DNA of 64,000 nucleotides from Nitzschia sp. DOCU1 (GCA_951394045.1 OX596000.1:124001-188000), one strand, 5' to 3'. Positions 1 through 10,813 are shown, numbered from the stretch's first letter. Notes: generated by a model from the letters alone, not told the origin. Program-made: numbers and translations.

Positions 1-1780
1 GATGACTCTCAGCCCGAGTGATCGGCGCTGGAGCAACATCAAGAAGACGTCGAAGGGCGGCACTGTTGTTGAAGTACTGCCTGTTATGGAACGGAATCTC
101 ATCGTCATACCACTTGCATGTCAATGAGGACGACAAGACGTCAATCTTCATCTTGTTCAGGAATGATCGACCAAGGATAAGGTCGTACTCGACATTGGGA
201 TTGTCAAATAGATAAACTTTCACTGTCTTGATAGACCGAGTGTAGGAAAACTCGGGAAAGCGCACGTTGTGGAAGTAGACGTACTCAGTGGCTTGCAAGG
301 CCCCAGAAGTAGTCGTGAACGTCATAGATTCGTCCTTGAACACCTCGATACCATTGGGCAAGCTACCCTTCTTGGCCATTGGGTGACTTCCACCGTGATC
401 AAACAAGGTCTTGTAGAAGTACTTGCCTTTCTTGTTGTTCACTTGTCCGACGACAGTCAACGTCGTAGGAACTAGATCAATGTCGACTTCTTCGAGTCGA
501 GCAGCAGTCGACAGATTCGACTGATACTTCTTGCTCTTGCAACGAAGTTTGCTTGCTTCTTCAGGATCATAATACTCGGGGTCGAGCTCTTCCATGTGAT
601 TGAAGAACGATTCCTTGGCCTTTTCGTCTTCATTGGCTTCCTCTTGCTCAAAGAAGTAGCTGCGGCCTTGAGTCAAGTTAGACTCGGCACCTTGAGGGTT
701 GCTGGAGGCGTTCGAAGCAATTGCCGTCCTAGCATTCCCATCAGTTGCATGGGCCTCACCTCGGCGTCCTTGATTGGCACCACGGCCTCCTCCTTGATTG
801 CCGCCTTGGTTGTTGGCCTCGCCGTATCGATTGGCACGACACTGGCCCCAGGTATGATTGCCATGACCTGGGAGAGGGCATGGGTCGTTGGCTTGAATGC
901 GACGATAGCCTTGATTGTCGCCACCGCCACGGCCACCACCGCCATTGCGGTTTCCATTTCGATTGTTGTTGTTGTTGTTGTTGTGGCGTCCACCGCCATT
1001 GCCAAAGCGGTTGCGATTTCCACCTTGATTGCGATTGCTTCTTCCACGGTTGCCAGATCGGCCACCGGAGCTGCGGTTGCCTCCGCTGTTGTTGCTGCTG
1101 GCACCATTGCCGCTGCTTCCACTTTGCTGTGGAGGGTTTCGAATAGCCTGCCGATCCATGTACTCGCGGATCTCAGCGATTGGAGTAGTTGAGTAGGTCA
1201 TATTCGCGTTTTCGAAATTGACTTGAAAGGTAGACGGCATGGCTTTTACGTAGACTCTAGCCAGTTCGTCGTCGTCAAAGCCACCATCATCTGGGGCATC
1301 AGCCAGTTGAGCCGCCATCCTTGACGCTGCTCGAAGGCACAAAAGAAACTTGCCAGGCGTCATGCTCACTGGCTTCTTGATGGAACGTAGGTAGTCCATC
1401 TGATCAACATAGCGATAGCCTGCCAATAGCTCCGATTTGAAAGCTTGCAAGGCTTGATCAAAGTTGGCAACAGTTGGGTTCAAACCGTTGCTCACGAGTT
1501 CCCACACTGCCATGGGATATCCGTCCAAGTGGCTTGGGAACTTGGCGAAAAGCTTAGGTCCAGTCGTCCAGACCAAGGTTGATCGTGCTCTAGCAAAGAG
1601 CGAAAGGAACGTCAGGATCGCAAAAGGTGTTGCTTCATCGTTGAGACGAGGAACTCGAAGCTCAGTGGATTCCTCAACGCCATGGGCGTCTCTCTCGCTT
1701 CTGCGATGACGAACAAACTCGATTTCCGACTCATCATAGTCTGGTTCGAGGGGGATAACATGGGCCTTGGTTGGCGCCAT
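1..1780 (-). CDS. Gag-protease polyprotein of a Ty3/gypsy-like LTR retrotransposon (partial, runs off left edge)
   Basis: Reading the minus strand from the ATG at 1780 gives 593 codons with no stop, continuing past position 1. Residues about 60-215 look like a Gag region. Residues 216-290 are Gly/Asn/Arg-rich with seven consecutive Asn. A zinc-knuckle-like CPLPGHGNHTWGQC (Cys301, His306, His309, Cys314) follows. Near 440-560 is a retropepsin-like domain ending in EYDLILGRSFLNKMKIDVL, the usual Ty3/gypsy protease C-terminus. The expected catalytic D-S/T-G is read as FDHGGSHP (Asp461). Integrase and reverse transcriptase would lie beyond the window. Gag binds and packages RNA; the protease matures the polyprotein. 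The open frame suggests a recent copy. Ty3/gypsy is favoured over copia because of the LILGRSFL motif, but without RT this is inference. Confidence 0.75.
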   Translation of the reverse strand, partial: MAPTKAHVIPLEPDYDESEIEFVRHRRSERDAHGVEESTELRVPRLNDEATPFAILTFLSLFARARSTLVWTTGPKLFAKFPSHLDGYPMAVWELVSNGLNPTVANFDQALQAFKSELLAGYRYVDQMDYLRSIKKPVSMTPGKFLLCLRAASRMAAQLADAPDDGGFDDDELARVYVKAMPSTFQVNFENANMTYSTTPIAEIREYMDRQAIRNPPQQSGSSGNGASSNNSGGNRSSGGRSGNRGRSNRNQGGNRNRFGNGGGRHNNNNNNNRNGNRNGGGGRGGGDNQGYRRIQANDPCPLPGHGNHTWGQCRANRYGEANNQGGNQGGGRGANQGRRGEAHATDGNARTAIASNASSNPQGAESNLTQGRSYFFEQEEANEDEKAKESFFNHMEELDPEYYDPEEASKLRCKSKKYQSNLSTAARLEEVDIDLVPTTLTVVGQVNNKKGKYFYKTLFDHGGSHPMAKKGSLPNGIEVFKDESMTFTTTSGALQATEYVYFHNVRFPEFSYTRSIKTVKVYLFDNPNVEYDLILGRSFLNKMKIDVLSSSLTCKWYDDEIPFHNRQYFNNSAALRRLLDVAPAPITRAESH

Positions 1781-3950
1781 GGTCTTGAAGATAAGTTGTC
1801 TTGAAAGTTGTTTTGAAAGGGGTCGCCTATCGTTGCGATACACGGCTCGTTACGAAGTCTCACGTAGTTTCTGATCAGAGTGCAGTAATCCCGGGTTCGT
1901 AATAAAAGAGTGAGCTAGTTTTAAAGATGTAGTATCCTAATTCGGAAGCTGCTCTTCCCGAACCAAGATTAAGAAGTAGTACCAGGATAACGACCTAGTA
2001 GTAGATAGGACAGATACGGATCTCTTGTCGGGCCTGGATGGAGTAGACCAAGGGGTCTTACGAGTAGTATAGAAAAGTGTAGAGTGGAGTCCCAAAGCAG
2101 TCCTGAGTGCCGATCAATTAGACTGCCGGGTTTGCCGAGAGAATACACATACGCCCAGGAATATGCCCTATCGATTCATCAAGGCGATTCCCAGGTATAA
2201 GCCCTCGGACTTGGGGGGGCGAACCACATGAGTTACCAAAGCCGCATCGATAACGCACATGGACTTGGAGGACCACCGACGAACAGACGGGGGACCTTCA
2301 GTTGTGTTCTCTCGCAAGTCACAAAAGCCACCTACCTATCTACCGTACCTTAGCTACCCTTAGAGCGATCCTCGCCGCTCAGGTTCGCTGTCAAGGGTAA
2401 AATTCGCAAGCCTCTTCCATCGAGTTCCATTGATCGTTTGTGACCAGGACTAAAGTTTCTTCTTTTGATGGTGTCAAGCTTTTTCGAATCATTTGATTAA
2501 TTAATAAATACCCACGCTTGCCGTTTACACATGAAGCGAACAGTTCTGTGGTTGCTCTCTTCGTCAATCTCCCAAAAGCAATTTCAACAATGGGTCAGAA
2601 CGGTGTCACGATTGCGCTCTTCTCATCGAATGTCACGATTTCCGGGGGAAAGAAAAACCGTAGATGCCGACCCGCTATTGTTAAATCTGGATACGACGAG
2701 CGAAATCTCATCTAAAATCTCATTTATCATGGTCGAACCGCAATTGTTAAATCTGGATACGATGAAAGCGAAACCGTTGCATTGCAATTGAGGGCGAAAG
2801 AGAACGTAGAATGTTCGCTCGATCAAAGTTAGTGACGGAAGAATGAATCGTTTAGCTACGAGTGCAACGAGCCTTTTTTGTTGCAGGCTACTGGCCTCAA
2901 CAACGCCACTGTAGTTAACTTGATGATATCGGCTACCTCTAGGAAACCTTAATAGCTCCGGAAGGGACAAATTCAATCCCGCCGGAATGTGGCCTTCGGT
3001 ACTCATCGAATGGCTTAAAAAGAGACTGGTTAGAGGCCATAGCGCCAGGATTTATGCCACCACATAACAAGGCGAGTACCACCTTATATATTAATAAGCA
3101 ACGATCATAACGTCTCTCTTTTAGCTCAATAATGACACATTCACCGCGTTTGATGTGGCGCTGGAATTCCTTGAAGGTGATAAGTCGGGTGCGCCCTTTT
3201 GTAGCAGACATCCGATGACCCCTCCATAAAGTAGGAACTGTTCGGGACATAGCTTCCCGGTTCTGATATTATTCGGCACATTTCGCATACCGCCAGACAG
3301 GAGAACCTGACGGGATCATGGAAGGTTCCTATCTCGCGAATTGGGGGAAACCGGTTTATACGTTATAAGAGTGCAAGATCAATTAAGGATGCTGTGTCGA
3401 ACGCCAATACACGGCGAGTAGAAAAGTTACAAAGTTCTCGATGGGGTCGAAATCACCCTGCGTAAGCGAAGCGCAAATACCTCGCTCTAACAAAATTGGA
3501 TCCAGCGAATCATTCACCGGGAACCAAGCGATAGAGCCCTATTTATGGGAGAGCGAAGACATTGCACCTTAGATCTCAAAGAATAGAAAGTTTTTCGCGT
3601 CCTGCCTAAATGGCATTCCTTCGTGCGTTTCCCTAATGGTTCATAAACTCCAATATTCTACTGTACAGATAGGTTACAGGCGTATTAATATTCGGAAAAA
3701 TTATTATGCATGCATCGCCTGCATGAGTCATTTCGAGTTGTCATTCGTAAAAGTAAATGCTTCTGTAGTGAACTGAAGCTGTATGCGCCCAACGTCGATA
3801 TATGGAGATCGCCTGAAGGCCATTTCGTTGTACAGTCGACTACCCTGACGCTTTTATGCTTCCAACAACACACAACTCACTCGGAGGCTAGCGCTTTTCC
3901 GAACCTCATTCGTCCCTGCCACAAAATCTCGCATTTTAACTTTTCCAAAC
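1781..3950. other. Gene-free stretch beside the retrotransposon
   Basis: No convincing gene. The right part of the element (5' leader and LTR) should lie here, but I could not fix TG...CA ends or a primer-binding site. A short degenerate tandem repeat with the core TTGTTAAATCTGGATACGA occurs at about 2679-2700 and 2745-2765. Frames up to 127 codons on the minus strand (2623-3250) are not protein-like. Confidence 0.5.
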
Positions 3951-5315
3951 ATGATGGACATGATGATGATGCCCCAGGTGAATCAACAGGAAACTCGGTA
4001 TCAATACCCGACGAAATACCCACGGAACCCTCGTATACGGCCGCATCCAACGCCGAGCAGTAGCAATTTGACCTTGCCGACGTTTTCTTGGCCAGTAGAC
4101 TCGTCTACCCCCAGCATGGCGGACGCTATCCACGTGAAAGTTCGTGGTATATTAAGCCAGTCTCGCCTGGTACGCCAGGCCGATGGCATCCAGCTCGTCG
4201 GACCTGAAGATATCTGGAAGGTCGAACGACGACTAGGCGCCGGTGCCTTTTCTCAGGTGTCGGAGGTCACTGGAATGGACGGCCGCAAGTACGCCTGTAA
4301 ACACTTGAAAGAGGACTTGCTCTCTCGGCCAGAGGAGTTCCAAACGGCTGCCACCGAGCTCGCTTACGAAGCACACATGATGAGCAGCTTTGATCATCCA
4401 AACATTTTGAAGATTCGAGGCTGGGCGCAGAACGGCATCGCCAGCTTTGAGGACGGACGCCACGATTCGTTCTTTCTGTTGCTAGACCTCCTGGACGAGA
4501 CACTGGATCAACGCATTGAGCGATGGAACCGGGATCAAGCCTTCTTGGACCAGCGCACTGCTAACCTCCGCTTCTGGGAGAAACTGCAGATTCTGATTGA
4601 AATCGCTTCGGCGTTGGACTACGTCCATGATCACGGTGTTATCTTCCGTGACCTGAAACCGAACAACATCGGTTTGTTGCAAGGGCAGGTCCAACTCTTT
4701 GACTTTGGATTGAGCCGGGAGCTTCCTTCTTTGGACACACAAACCCCCTTTCAAATGTCCGGAAAGGTCGGCACTATCCGATACATGGCGCCTGAAGTTG
4801 TTTTGCACATGCCCTACAACATTAGCGCAGATGTCTACTCCTGGACGATGGTTGCCTATGAGGTCTTAACTGGGGACAAGCCCTTTTCTGGGTGGACCCC
4901 AGAGTTGTATTCGGAATATGTATGCCAACGAGGCATGAGACCCGATGTCAGCTCCATTCCTCACTTGGATTTGCAGGCACTATTGCAACGCTCATGGCAA
5001 ACTAACGCCAGCCAACGCCCCACGCTAAAGCACATTGTAGCTCAACTCCAGTTGTTCCAAGAACAACATAGGTTGATGATGGAAGAGCAAGACTTGCAAC
5101 AGCAAATTTTTCTGCAACAACAGCAGCAACTTCAGCTCGTTCAACACCAGCTGCAACAACAACAGCAGCATGGTGACTTTTACATTGATTTGAACGACGT
5201 CTGCTTCAACGATAACCACAGCTACGACGTGCCCCCGCGAAAAGGACATTGTAAAAGTAATTCGGTGGGGACACTGGATACGGAATCAATCAGTGCTGCT
5301 AGTCTAGGATGGTAA
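3951..5315 (+). CDS. Protein kinase, TKL-like, with poly-Gln tail
   Basis: 454 residues, no intron. The kinase domain spans about 88-370. It has a glycine loop GAGAFSQV (96-103), the ATP-binding Lys in YACKHLK (Lys117), a helix-C Glu near 136-140, catalytic FRDLKPNN (232-239, Asp234), DFG (251-253) and APE (280-282). His of HRD is replaced by Phe; aromatic residues here are familiar in stramenopile TKL-type kinases, so activity is not excluded. The kinase would transfer phosphate from ATP to Ser/Thr of unknown targets, probably in the cytosol since no signal peptide or membrane segment is seen. Residues 365-407 are a Gln-rich coiled segment. The first ATG is followed by further Met codons (MMDMMMM), so the exact start is uncertain; Met56 is another option. 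Confidence 0.85.
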   Translation: MMDMMMMPQVNQQETRYQYPTKYPRNPRIRPHPTPSSSNLTLPTFSWPVDSSTPSMADAIHVKVRGILSQSRLVRQADGIQLVGPEDIWKVERRLGAGAFSQVSEVTGMDGRKYACKHLKEDLLSRPEEFQTAATELAYEAHMMSSFDHPNILKIRGWAQNGIASFEDGRHDSFFLLLDLLDETLDQRIERWNRDQAFLDQRTANLRFWEKLQILIEIASALDYVHDHGVIFRDLKPNNIGLLQGQVQLFDFGLSRELPSLDTQTPFQMSGKVGTIRYMAPEVVLHMPYNISADVYSWTMVAYEVLTGDKPFSGWTPELYSEYVCQRGMRPDVSSIPHLDLQALLQRSWQTNASQRPTLKHIVAQLQLFQEQHRLMMEEQDLQQQIFLQQQQQLQLVQHQLQQQQQHGDFYIDLNDVCFNDNHSYDVPPRKGHCKSNSVGTLDTESISAASLGW

Positions 5316-6067
5316 CTACTGCTCTGCTACAAAAGCTCTACTAAACTACTAGCCCGGCGACGGATATTTTTGCTACAAACTACGCATCTATCTACAAGTC
5401 CTCTACCGGTACGACACTATACTTCATAGCGCTCATGTGGAGCGTACGCATTATTATTACAGTGGCAGCTGGCATCCTCTTCCCAGCACAGCAACAGAAC
5501 TTCCAGGAAGAAAGGGACACCGAGTTGAACAGAAGCTTGGTTCACTCACAAGGAAGCAAGAAAGATCAAAAGACTCTTGCTACTACCGGTACTAGTAGAG
5601 AGTAGAGAAGGATGTCAGAGAGCTTCTACCGGTAGTTGATGATTGGCTTTTCACTAATGCTCTGATTCCGCTGCCCGCTAGTCGTTGTGATAACACTGTC
5701 CATCCGGTATTTCTTGTCCGGCCTCCAAGTTTCTTCGTTATGTTCCAACCACGAATCCTACCCGAATACCGTTCGGACGGCTTCTGCCATTTGACTTAGC
5801 AGTCGCCGTGAAATGGAGCAAGCCTTGGCGTTAAGCCCGATCTTAGCAATTTATGAGGAAACGTTGCTAGGACGGACGCAGTTCTGTACCTGCTATTGAA
5901 TTTCGGATCGCAAAGGGCAAAGAGTCCGCCCTGGTTTTGTAGGCGCTCTGCGTAAACGCTTCTCTATGTTCGTTTGGGCCTGAGTGTGATCTTTCGGAAA
6001 TTAACGGACATTAAAATGTCGGACAGTTGGATTTGCGGACTTATACCGGTTCCCGGATCATGGATTG
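5316..6067. other. Intergenic, kinase to inverted-repeat element
   Basis: No gene seen. ACCGGT recurs several times (near 5406, 5586, 5631, 6045), often within CTACCGGTAG-like palindromes, without an evident role. Confidence 0.4.
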
Positions 6068-7694
6068 ATGGACCGTCCGCATCTTTTGTTTTGCGGAGCA
6101 GTACACTTTTGCGTAGGTTCTACACAGCGTAGATGCTGTGTATACATTGTACCAGGATGACTCGAATGACTTCTTTTTTCTGGACGACCCATGCGATTCA
6201 CGACTACCGATGCGCGTACCAGGTAGACCCCTACAGTACTAATAGCTACTATGAAAGCATCGTCAAACTACATCAGCTCAGAACTCCATAGGCTGTGCCA
6301 CTTTACTTTTTCCTTTCTCGCCTAGCTTTTATCGATACTAGTAGTTATAATAGAGCATCTCTACATTCTGCTTTCCGTTCGTTTCTGCAGAAAGTCGCCC
6401 TAATAGGCCATGACCTCTTCTGTGCCTGCCCCCAAGTCAAAGTCCCAGCACTCGTTAAATCCTCGGTCTATGTTGGCACCAATGGCATCGAATTTGTCTC
6501 CTTCCGAGGGATCAGGGGTCATGAACACCGTCTATTGTAGATGGTAGCAGTCAATTCATGCTGTAGCCATCAAATACACGTTCACCATAATTCTTGTTGT
6601 GTCGTAGTCACAGCGCCGTCCCGCTTCAGCCCTTGCCTCCCTTTTCTTGATCCAGAGCAAAGAGCACTCCTCAGTATCCACACAGTATGAGTAAAAGTAT
6701 AGCATCCCGCGGGCTTCAAAGTTTCTGAACCCATCTGAGTTGGGACAGGCCGAAATCCCTGGTCGTCCACCCACTGCCAGTCCTACTGCGATGAGAGCCG
6801 ACGCTGGGTTGTCAAGAATTGTAGCAAACAGGTTCGCGTTGACCCCTAGATCAGGCAAAATATATTCCCCAGCACGAGGCATGTAGTGTGAGCCTCGAAT
6901 AGAAAGCACTCAGGCCGATAACTTTCTGGATAGAAGCCACAACCGTCTCTTCAACAACATTGAAAGGCAAGAGAGCTATCACATCAGTCTCGTCCATAAA
7001 ACTGATAGGCAAGTGAAACTGGCTGTTTGAGAGATCTCCCAGCGGTGATGCTGCCGTTTTCATTGCCACTGAGAGCTGAACTCGCATCAATGCAGTGCTT
7101 CCGCCCCCAGTGCCTTGGATTGCTTGATGAATGCCTCGGCAAATTCTTCCTTTCAGCAATTGCCATGAAAAGGATATTCCACCACGAATACACACAATCT
7201 GCACACGATTTTGTGACCAGACGAGTTGTCGCCTGGTTGTAGAACTTCACACTCCATTATTTCTGGTCCTTGACGGCTGTTGTGTTATCGGAATAGCCAA
7301 ATGACCCATTGTAGCGATAAAGCGTGGTATGGGGACATGTAATCTTCTGTTGTTGATTTCTTTTACATGGTGGGCGATTCCAAATTACATGAGGAGGCCT
7401 CGAAATCGACCGTTGTTGACTTGGAAGGATGTGCAAGTTGTTTTGCCAAGAGCTCCGCTGAACCGAGTGTGTGATGATGAAGATGAAAGGGGAAGAGGAT
7501 GCTCGAGGGTCATTGTTTGCTTCGCGTTGTGCTGCTGCTTGCTTCGCCGTGGATGCACGAGGATTTGATTTGAAAAAAATTGGCGCGCCCTGTTTCTGGC
7601 ACTGATGTTACACAGCTTCTACAGGGCGAATTTTGTGTAGACTCGTGTAGAAAAATGTACTTGCTCCGCAAAACTGAGGATGCGGACGGTCCAT
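6068..7694. mobile_element. Degraded DNA-transposon-like element with imperfect terminal inverted repeats
   Basis: The outer ends are inverted copies. ATGGACCGTCCGCATC at 6068-6083 reappears as its reverse complement at 7679-7694. The match continues inward through GTTTTGCGGAGCA, GTACA-TTTT and a CTGTGTA-rich segment, giving about 80 bp of imperfect inverted repeat (6068-6150 and about 7605-7694). No clear target-site duplication is seen outside. The 1627 bp interior holds only broken frames, mainly on the minus strand. The structure suggests a class II or MITE-type element that has lost its transposase; the superfamily cannot be named. Confidence 0.5.
6559..7250 (-). pseudogene. Broken coding remnant inside the inverted-repeat element
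   Basis: Minus-strand frames of 80-117 codons overlap end to end (about 7250-6984, 7204-6851, 6909-6556) and switch frame, as expected of a decayed gene. The middle piece is protein-like, with short stretches such as FMDETDVIALLPFNVVEE. The last ends in EECSLLWIKKREARAEAG and a stop. No ATG opens the first piece. I recognise no family and no transposase catalytic triad. It may be the relic of the element's own protein or a captured gene fragment; chance open frames remain possible. Confidence 0.25.
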
Positions 7695-7993
7695 TCGGAC
7701 ACCATCGTCAGGGGGCCCGGAGGATCTAGAAGCCGCTTTGATATCCCCGATGTTGTTCTTTTGACTTTTCGTGATGATTCGTTTTCGCGCAATAATTAAT
7801 GGTAAGGGGAACCAAATGCATCTGTGCTGAGCAGTTTATTGTTGGCGTTTGATTAATTATTTATATCGCAGCGAAGGGTATTGGTTTGTCCGTCCCAGTA
7901 AAACCCTAATTCATTTACTCCGCCACGAAGGCAATTTGCGTGACTGAGTCATAAAGTCCCACATTTCGAACGCTTGGTAGAAACGAAATCGGA

Positions 7994-9523
7994 ATGCATT
8001 TCCAGCGACAGATTGAACAAATAGCAACCGCCTCTTTGATGATGGAGGCCCCTAGAGATGCCTTTCTCGAGTTTGATGAAATGTACATGGAAGAATTCGG
8101 GGCAACAACCACACATTTGGATTCGGTAGATTCGTTTTATTCCTCTCTCGAAGAAGCGGTACCTTCGACATCGATTCCGTTGAAAGAGGGCTCGCAAAAG
8201 ACCGCCAAAACAACGCCTGTGCGTAATGGAGTCCATAATACCGCTCGGGGACGTTCGTCTAGCCGATCTTCTACTTCTGGAGGGCAGAAGGGCGAAAGTC
8301 TCGTTCGAGAAAACCATGGCCAGTCCTGCCACAACAAAGGCGGCGGGGAAATGAATCTTCGTGAAAGTAGCATTCATGACGTTCCGTCTCCCGTAGAGTC
8401 TTCTGATCGTCCTCGATCTTTATCCTCTACTCGAAGAAAGAAGAGTAAGCATTACACCGTGCCCATCAAGGATGATGACAATATTCATGATGAGTTCAGC
8501 TCTTCACCCCAAATCGGTATCGCTCGCTTCAACGAATCATTCGCCGGTTTTGACCTTTGGGAACGAGAAGATGACGGAAACAAGACTAAGGTGATAGCTA
8601 TCAAGGAGTCTCCACGTGACAAAAGAAAAGGAACGGTGCGACAATCTGTGCCGTCATCTTCCTCACATCACCGAATGGCATTGGAAGAGCACCGCGTTCC
8701 ATCGGATCCTTGCTTCGTCCTACGACGTGCTGCCACGTCATTATCAACAAGGCGAAAACTTAGGTCATCCGATCTTTCCCCCAAGACGAGAGAACTCCTC
8801 AGTATCACAGGCCATAGTAGATCTGTTCCAAACTTGGGCAACAAGACCGTGCGGCGGATGCCCAAGAACGGAGGAGCCGCCACAAGCACCAGCATTGTAA
8901 ATCAACAATGGCTGATCAACAGCTCGAGTTCCACAGCGCCGAAGAAACCTCCCTGCCCCACCCTTCTCGTCGGCAAGGCGGCCATGCATCGCATGCCGTC
9001 GGATCCTTGCTTGGTCCACGAAAGGCGTACTGCCACGTCGTCGTCAGGACGCAAAATGAGCTCATCTGATCATTCCCCACGAAAGACGAAGAAGAATGAT
9101 CTACTCAGTACCACAGGCCATCGATCTGTTCCAGACGTGAAGACAATCAGGAGAATGCGCAAAGGGCCGTTGAGTGAAAGTCCCAACAGCGTTCTTCAAT
9201 CATGGTTGCCCAGCCACGCGCGTTCCGCAGCGCAAGCTTCTTCTTCCCGCCCTGCATCATTTGTCAGTGATAGTAGCAGTAAGGTGGGCGAAGAAGTGAA
9301 CCACAGTACAAGCAAAAACTGCGATCGCCACCGTTCACGAAAGAAAAGTGAAGGCAGCCACTATGCGAGCAGTAACGACGACGGCAAGACCCGTCGTTGC
9401 CGTTCTTCCTCCAGAGAAAGAGTGGGATCCCGCACCCGCACCAAAAAACACCATCCAAGAACTTCTTCGTCCCCATCTTCGTCTACCGGACGGATGTTGC
9501 ACGCTTTGTATCAAGAAGAATGA
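7994..9523 (+). CDS. Ser/Arg-rich protein of unknown function with an internal duplication
   Basis: 509 residues, single exon, start at the first ATG in frame (Met16 and Met17 are alternatives). No membrane segment or enzymatic motif is visible. After an acidic N-terminus (20-60) the protein is mostly Ser, Arg and Lys, hence probably disordered and phosphorylated. Two related blocks of about 75 residues occur at 233-307 and 332-405. Both run VPSDPC or MPSDPC, then TATS or AATS, then SSD-SP, LLS-TGH-RSVP and an RRM step, and end in QSWL or QQWL. No known family is recognised. The gene converges with the next one, only 102 bp between stop codons. Confidence 0.6.
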   Translation: MHFQRQIEQIATASLMMEAPRDAFLEFDEMYMEEFGATTTHLDSVDSFYSSLEEAVPSTSIPLKEGSQKTAKTTPVRNGVHNTARGRSSSRSSTSGGQKGESLVRENHGQSCHNKGGGEMNLRESSIHDVPSPVESSDRPRSLSSTRRKKSKHYTVPIKDDDNIHDEFSSSPQIGIARFNESFAGFDLWEREDDGNKTKVIAIKESPRDKRKGTVRQSVPSSSSHHRMALEEHRVPSDPCFVLRRAATSLSTRRKLRSSDLSPKTRELLSITGHSRSVPNLGNKTVRRMPKNGGAATSTSIVNQQWLINSSSSTAPKKPPCPTLLVGKAAMHRMPSDPCLVHERRTATSSSGRKMSSSDHSPRKTKKNDLLSTTGHRSVPDVKTIRRMRKGPLSESPNSVLQSWLPSHARSAAQASSSRPASFVSDSSSKVGEEVNHSTSKNCDRHRSRKKSEGSHYASSNDDGKTRRCRSSSRERVGSRTRTKKHHPRTSSSPSSSTGRMLHALYQEE

Positions 9524-9625
9524 GACGTATAGTAGATTAGAAAACCATAGATTGAATTACTCATAGTACATCAAAAATAACCAGACTTACAATAACAATA
9601 ATCGCTTCTTGAGTATTCTAAAGGC

Positions 9626-10813
9626 TTATTGCGACACTTCGTCTTCTCTTTCCTCGCTCGCTGCTGCTGAGGAAATATTCGCAAAGGATTTGCAGTCCCA
9701 TGGCTTGGATTCGACATCTTCCTCATCATCGTCCAAAGAAGCAGCATTTTTCAACAGCGAAGGAAGATATTTCTTTGTGTCTGCTCTAGATGGTGGCGAT
9801 TGCTTGTTATGACTGGGCGTGTTCTTGTTGACAGGTTCGGGAAAACCCAAGGACGGCGGAAGCATGAATGAAATAGACAATGGTTGTTCTTCTGTCTCTT
9901 GTTGATTCTGTTGCAGCTGCTTGGATTCGAGTCGTCGTTCTCGTCTCTTACGTGCCAATGCCGTGAGTACAATCACCGACAAGATGATCCACACGGCCAA
10001 AGCTACCCCGATCCAACGCAAGATTGCCGCCGTCTGTAGTGGGACACCACTTGGACTTGTCGTTGACAATGCTGGTACTAGCATGGTGGCTTCTTGTCCC
10101 AACAAACTAGCTCTAGGCGAATGATTCGGCCAGTAGCTCAAGAGCGCCTTGTTCATACGTCCACTGGTAATGGAATCGTCCAAATAGTCTTGGAGCGCTT
10201 TTTGGTGAACATTGCCATATTCGAAAACAAAGTAGGTAAAGTTCCATTTCCAATACGCCATGTGGTTCTTGTCTTGATCATCTTCCAAATGAACCACAGC
10301 CCAAGTAGCTTGGGACGCGGGTTCATCCCACAGGACCACAGCCTGGCCATCTTGTTCTTGTTCCAGCAGAAATCTCGAAGCAGAGTCCATCCACGCTGAC
10401 AAATGCCGAGTATCATTGAGATGAGAGCACGAATCATCCATCGACAATGTCACAAGTTCTACCAAACCCGAACTGCACAGAGCAACATTGAGAATATCGA
10501 CCAATGTCCATTCTTGTACGTCGAGAGGAATGGCTTCTTCCATGCCCAAACTAAACAACAAGTCAATCTTGCCCACAATGACGGGAGAGGGAGCCACTGT
10601 CGGCGCTGCTGTTGTCGGCGCTCCAGTGGTAATAGTCGGAGTCACTGTAGGAAAACGTGTAGGACTAGCGGTCGTAATTGTTGGGAAACTAGATGGACTT
10701 GGGGTTGCTTTCTTGTCGTCTACCTTGACTGGCGTGCTGCCAGCATCCGGTGGCGCAGGAGCACCAGGGGCACCGGGTTGTTGGAGTCGTCGTCGTTCTC
10801 CTCGCGGCGGCAT
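9626..10813 (-). CDS. Single-pass membrane protein with Thr/Pro linker, unknown function
   Basis: 395 residues from the first ATG (10813). The same frame extends upstream with a hydrophobic LWLFVF/LLLLF stretch but has no ATG there, so an unseen first exon could supply a signal peptide. Residues about 28-80 are a Pro/Thr/Ser linker. Residues 82-245 form a compact domain with Cys and N-glycosylation sequons (NDT, NFT, NHS). A transmembrane helix lies at about 263-286, followed by a basic KRRERR stop-transfer and a cytosolic tail of about 100 residues. The architecture resembles the products at 26138-28222 and 31076-35684, with a globular part, a Ser/Thr/Pro linker and one membrane span. A cell-surface role is inferred only from topology. 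Confidence 0.6.
   Translation of the reverse strand: MPPRGERRRLQQPGAPGAPAPPDAGSTPVKVDDKKATPSPSSFPTITTASPTRFPTVTPTITTGAPTTAAPTVAPSPVIVGKIDLLFSLGMEEAIPLDVQEWTLVDILNVALCSSGLVELVTLSMDDSCSHLNDTRHLSAWMDSASRFLLEQEQDGQAVVLWDEPASQATWAVVHLEDDQDKNHMAYWKWNFTYFVFEYGNVHQKALQDYLDDSITSGRMNKALLSYWPNHSPRASLLGQEATMLVPALSTTSPSGVPLQTAAILRWIGVALAVWIILSVIVLTALARKRRERRLESKQLQQNQQETEEQPLSISFMLPPSLGFPEPVNKNTPSHNKQSPPSRADTKKYLPSLLKNAASLDDDEEDVESKPWDCKSFANISSAAASEEREDEVSQ

Noticed and set aside
596..1192. Plus-strand frames of up to 198 codons (Ala/Ile/Val-rich) over the retrotransposon
   Set aside because: They are antisense shadows of the Gly/Asn/Arg-rich Gag region.
2623..3250. Two minus-strand frames of 103-127 codons
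   Set aside because: Part of their apparent internal similarity comes from a short DNA tandem repeat; no motif or family is recognisable.
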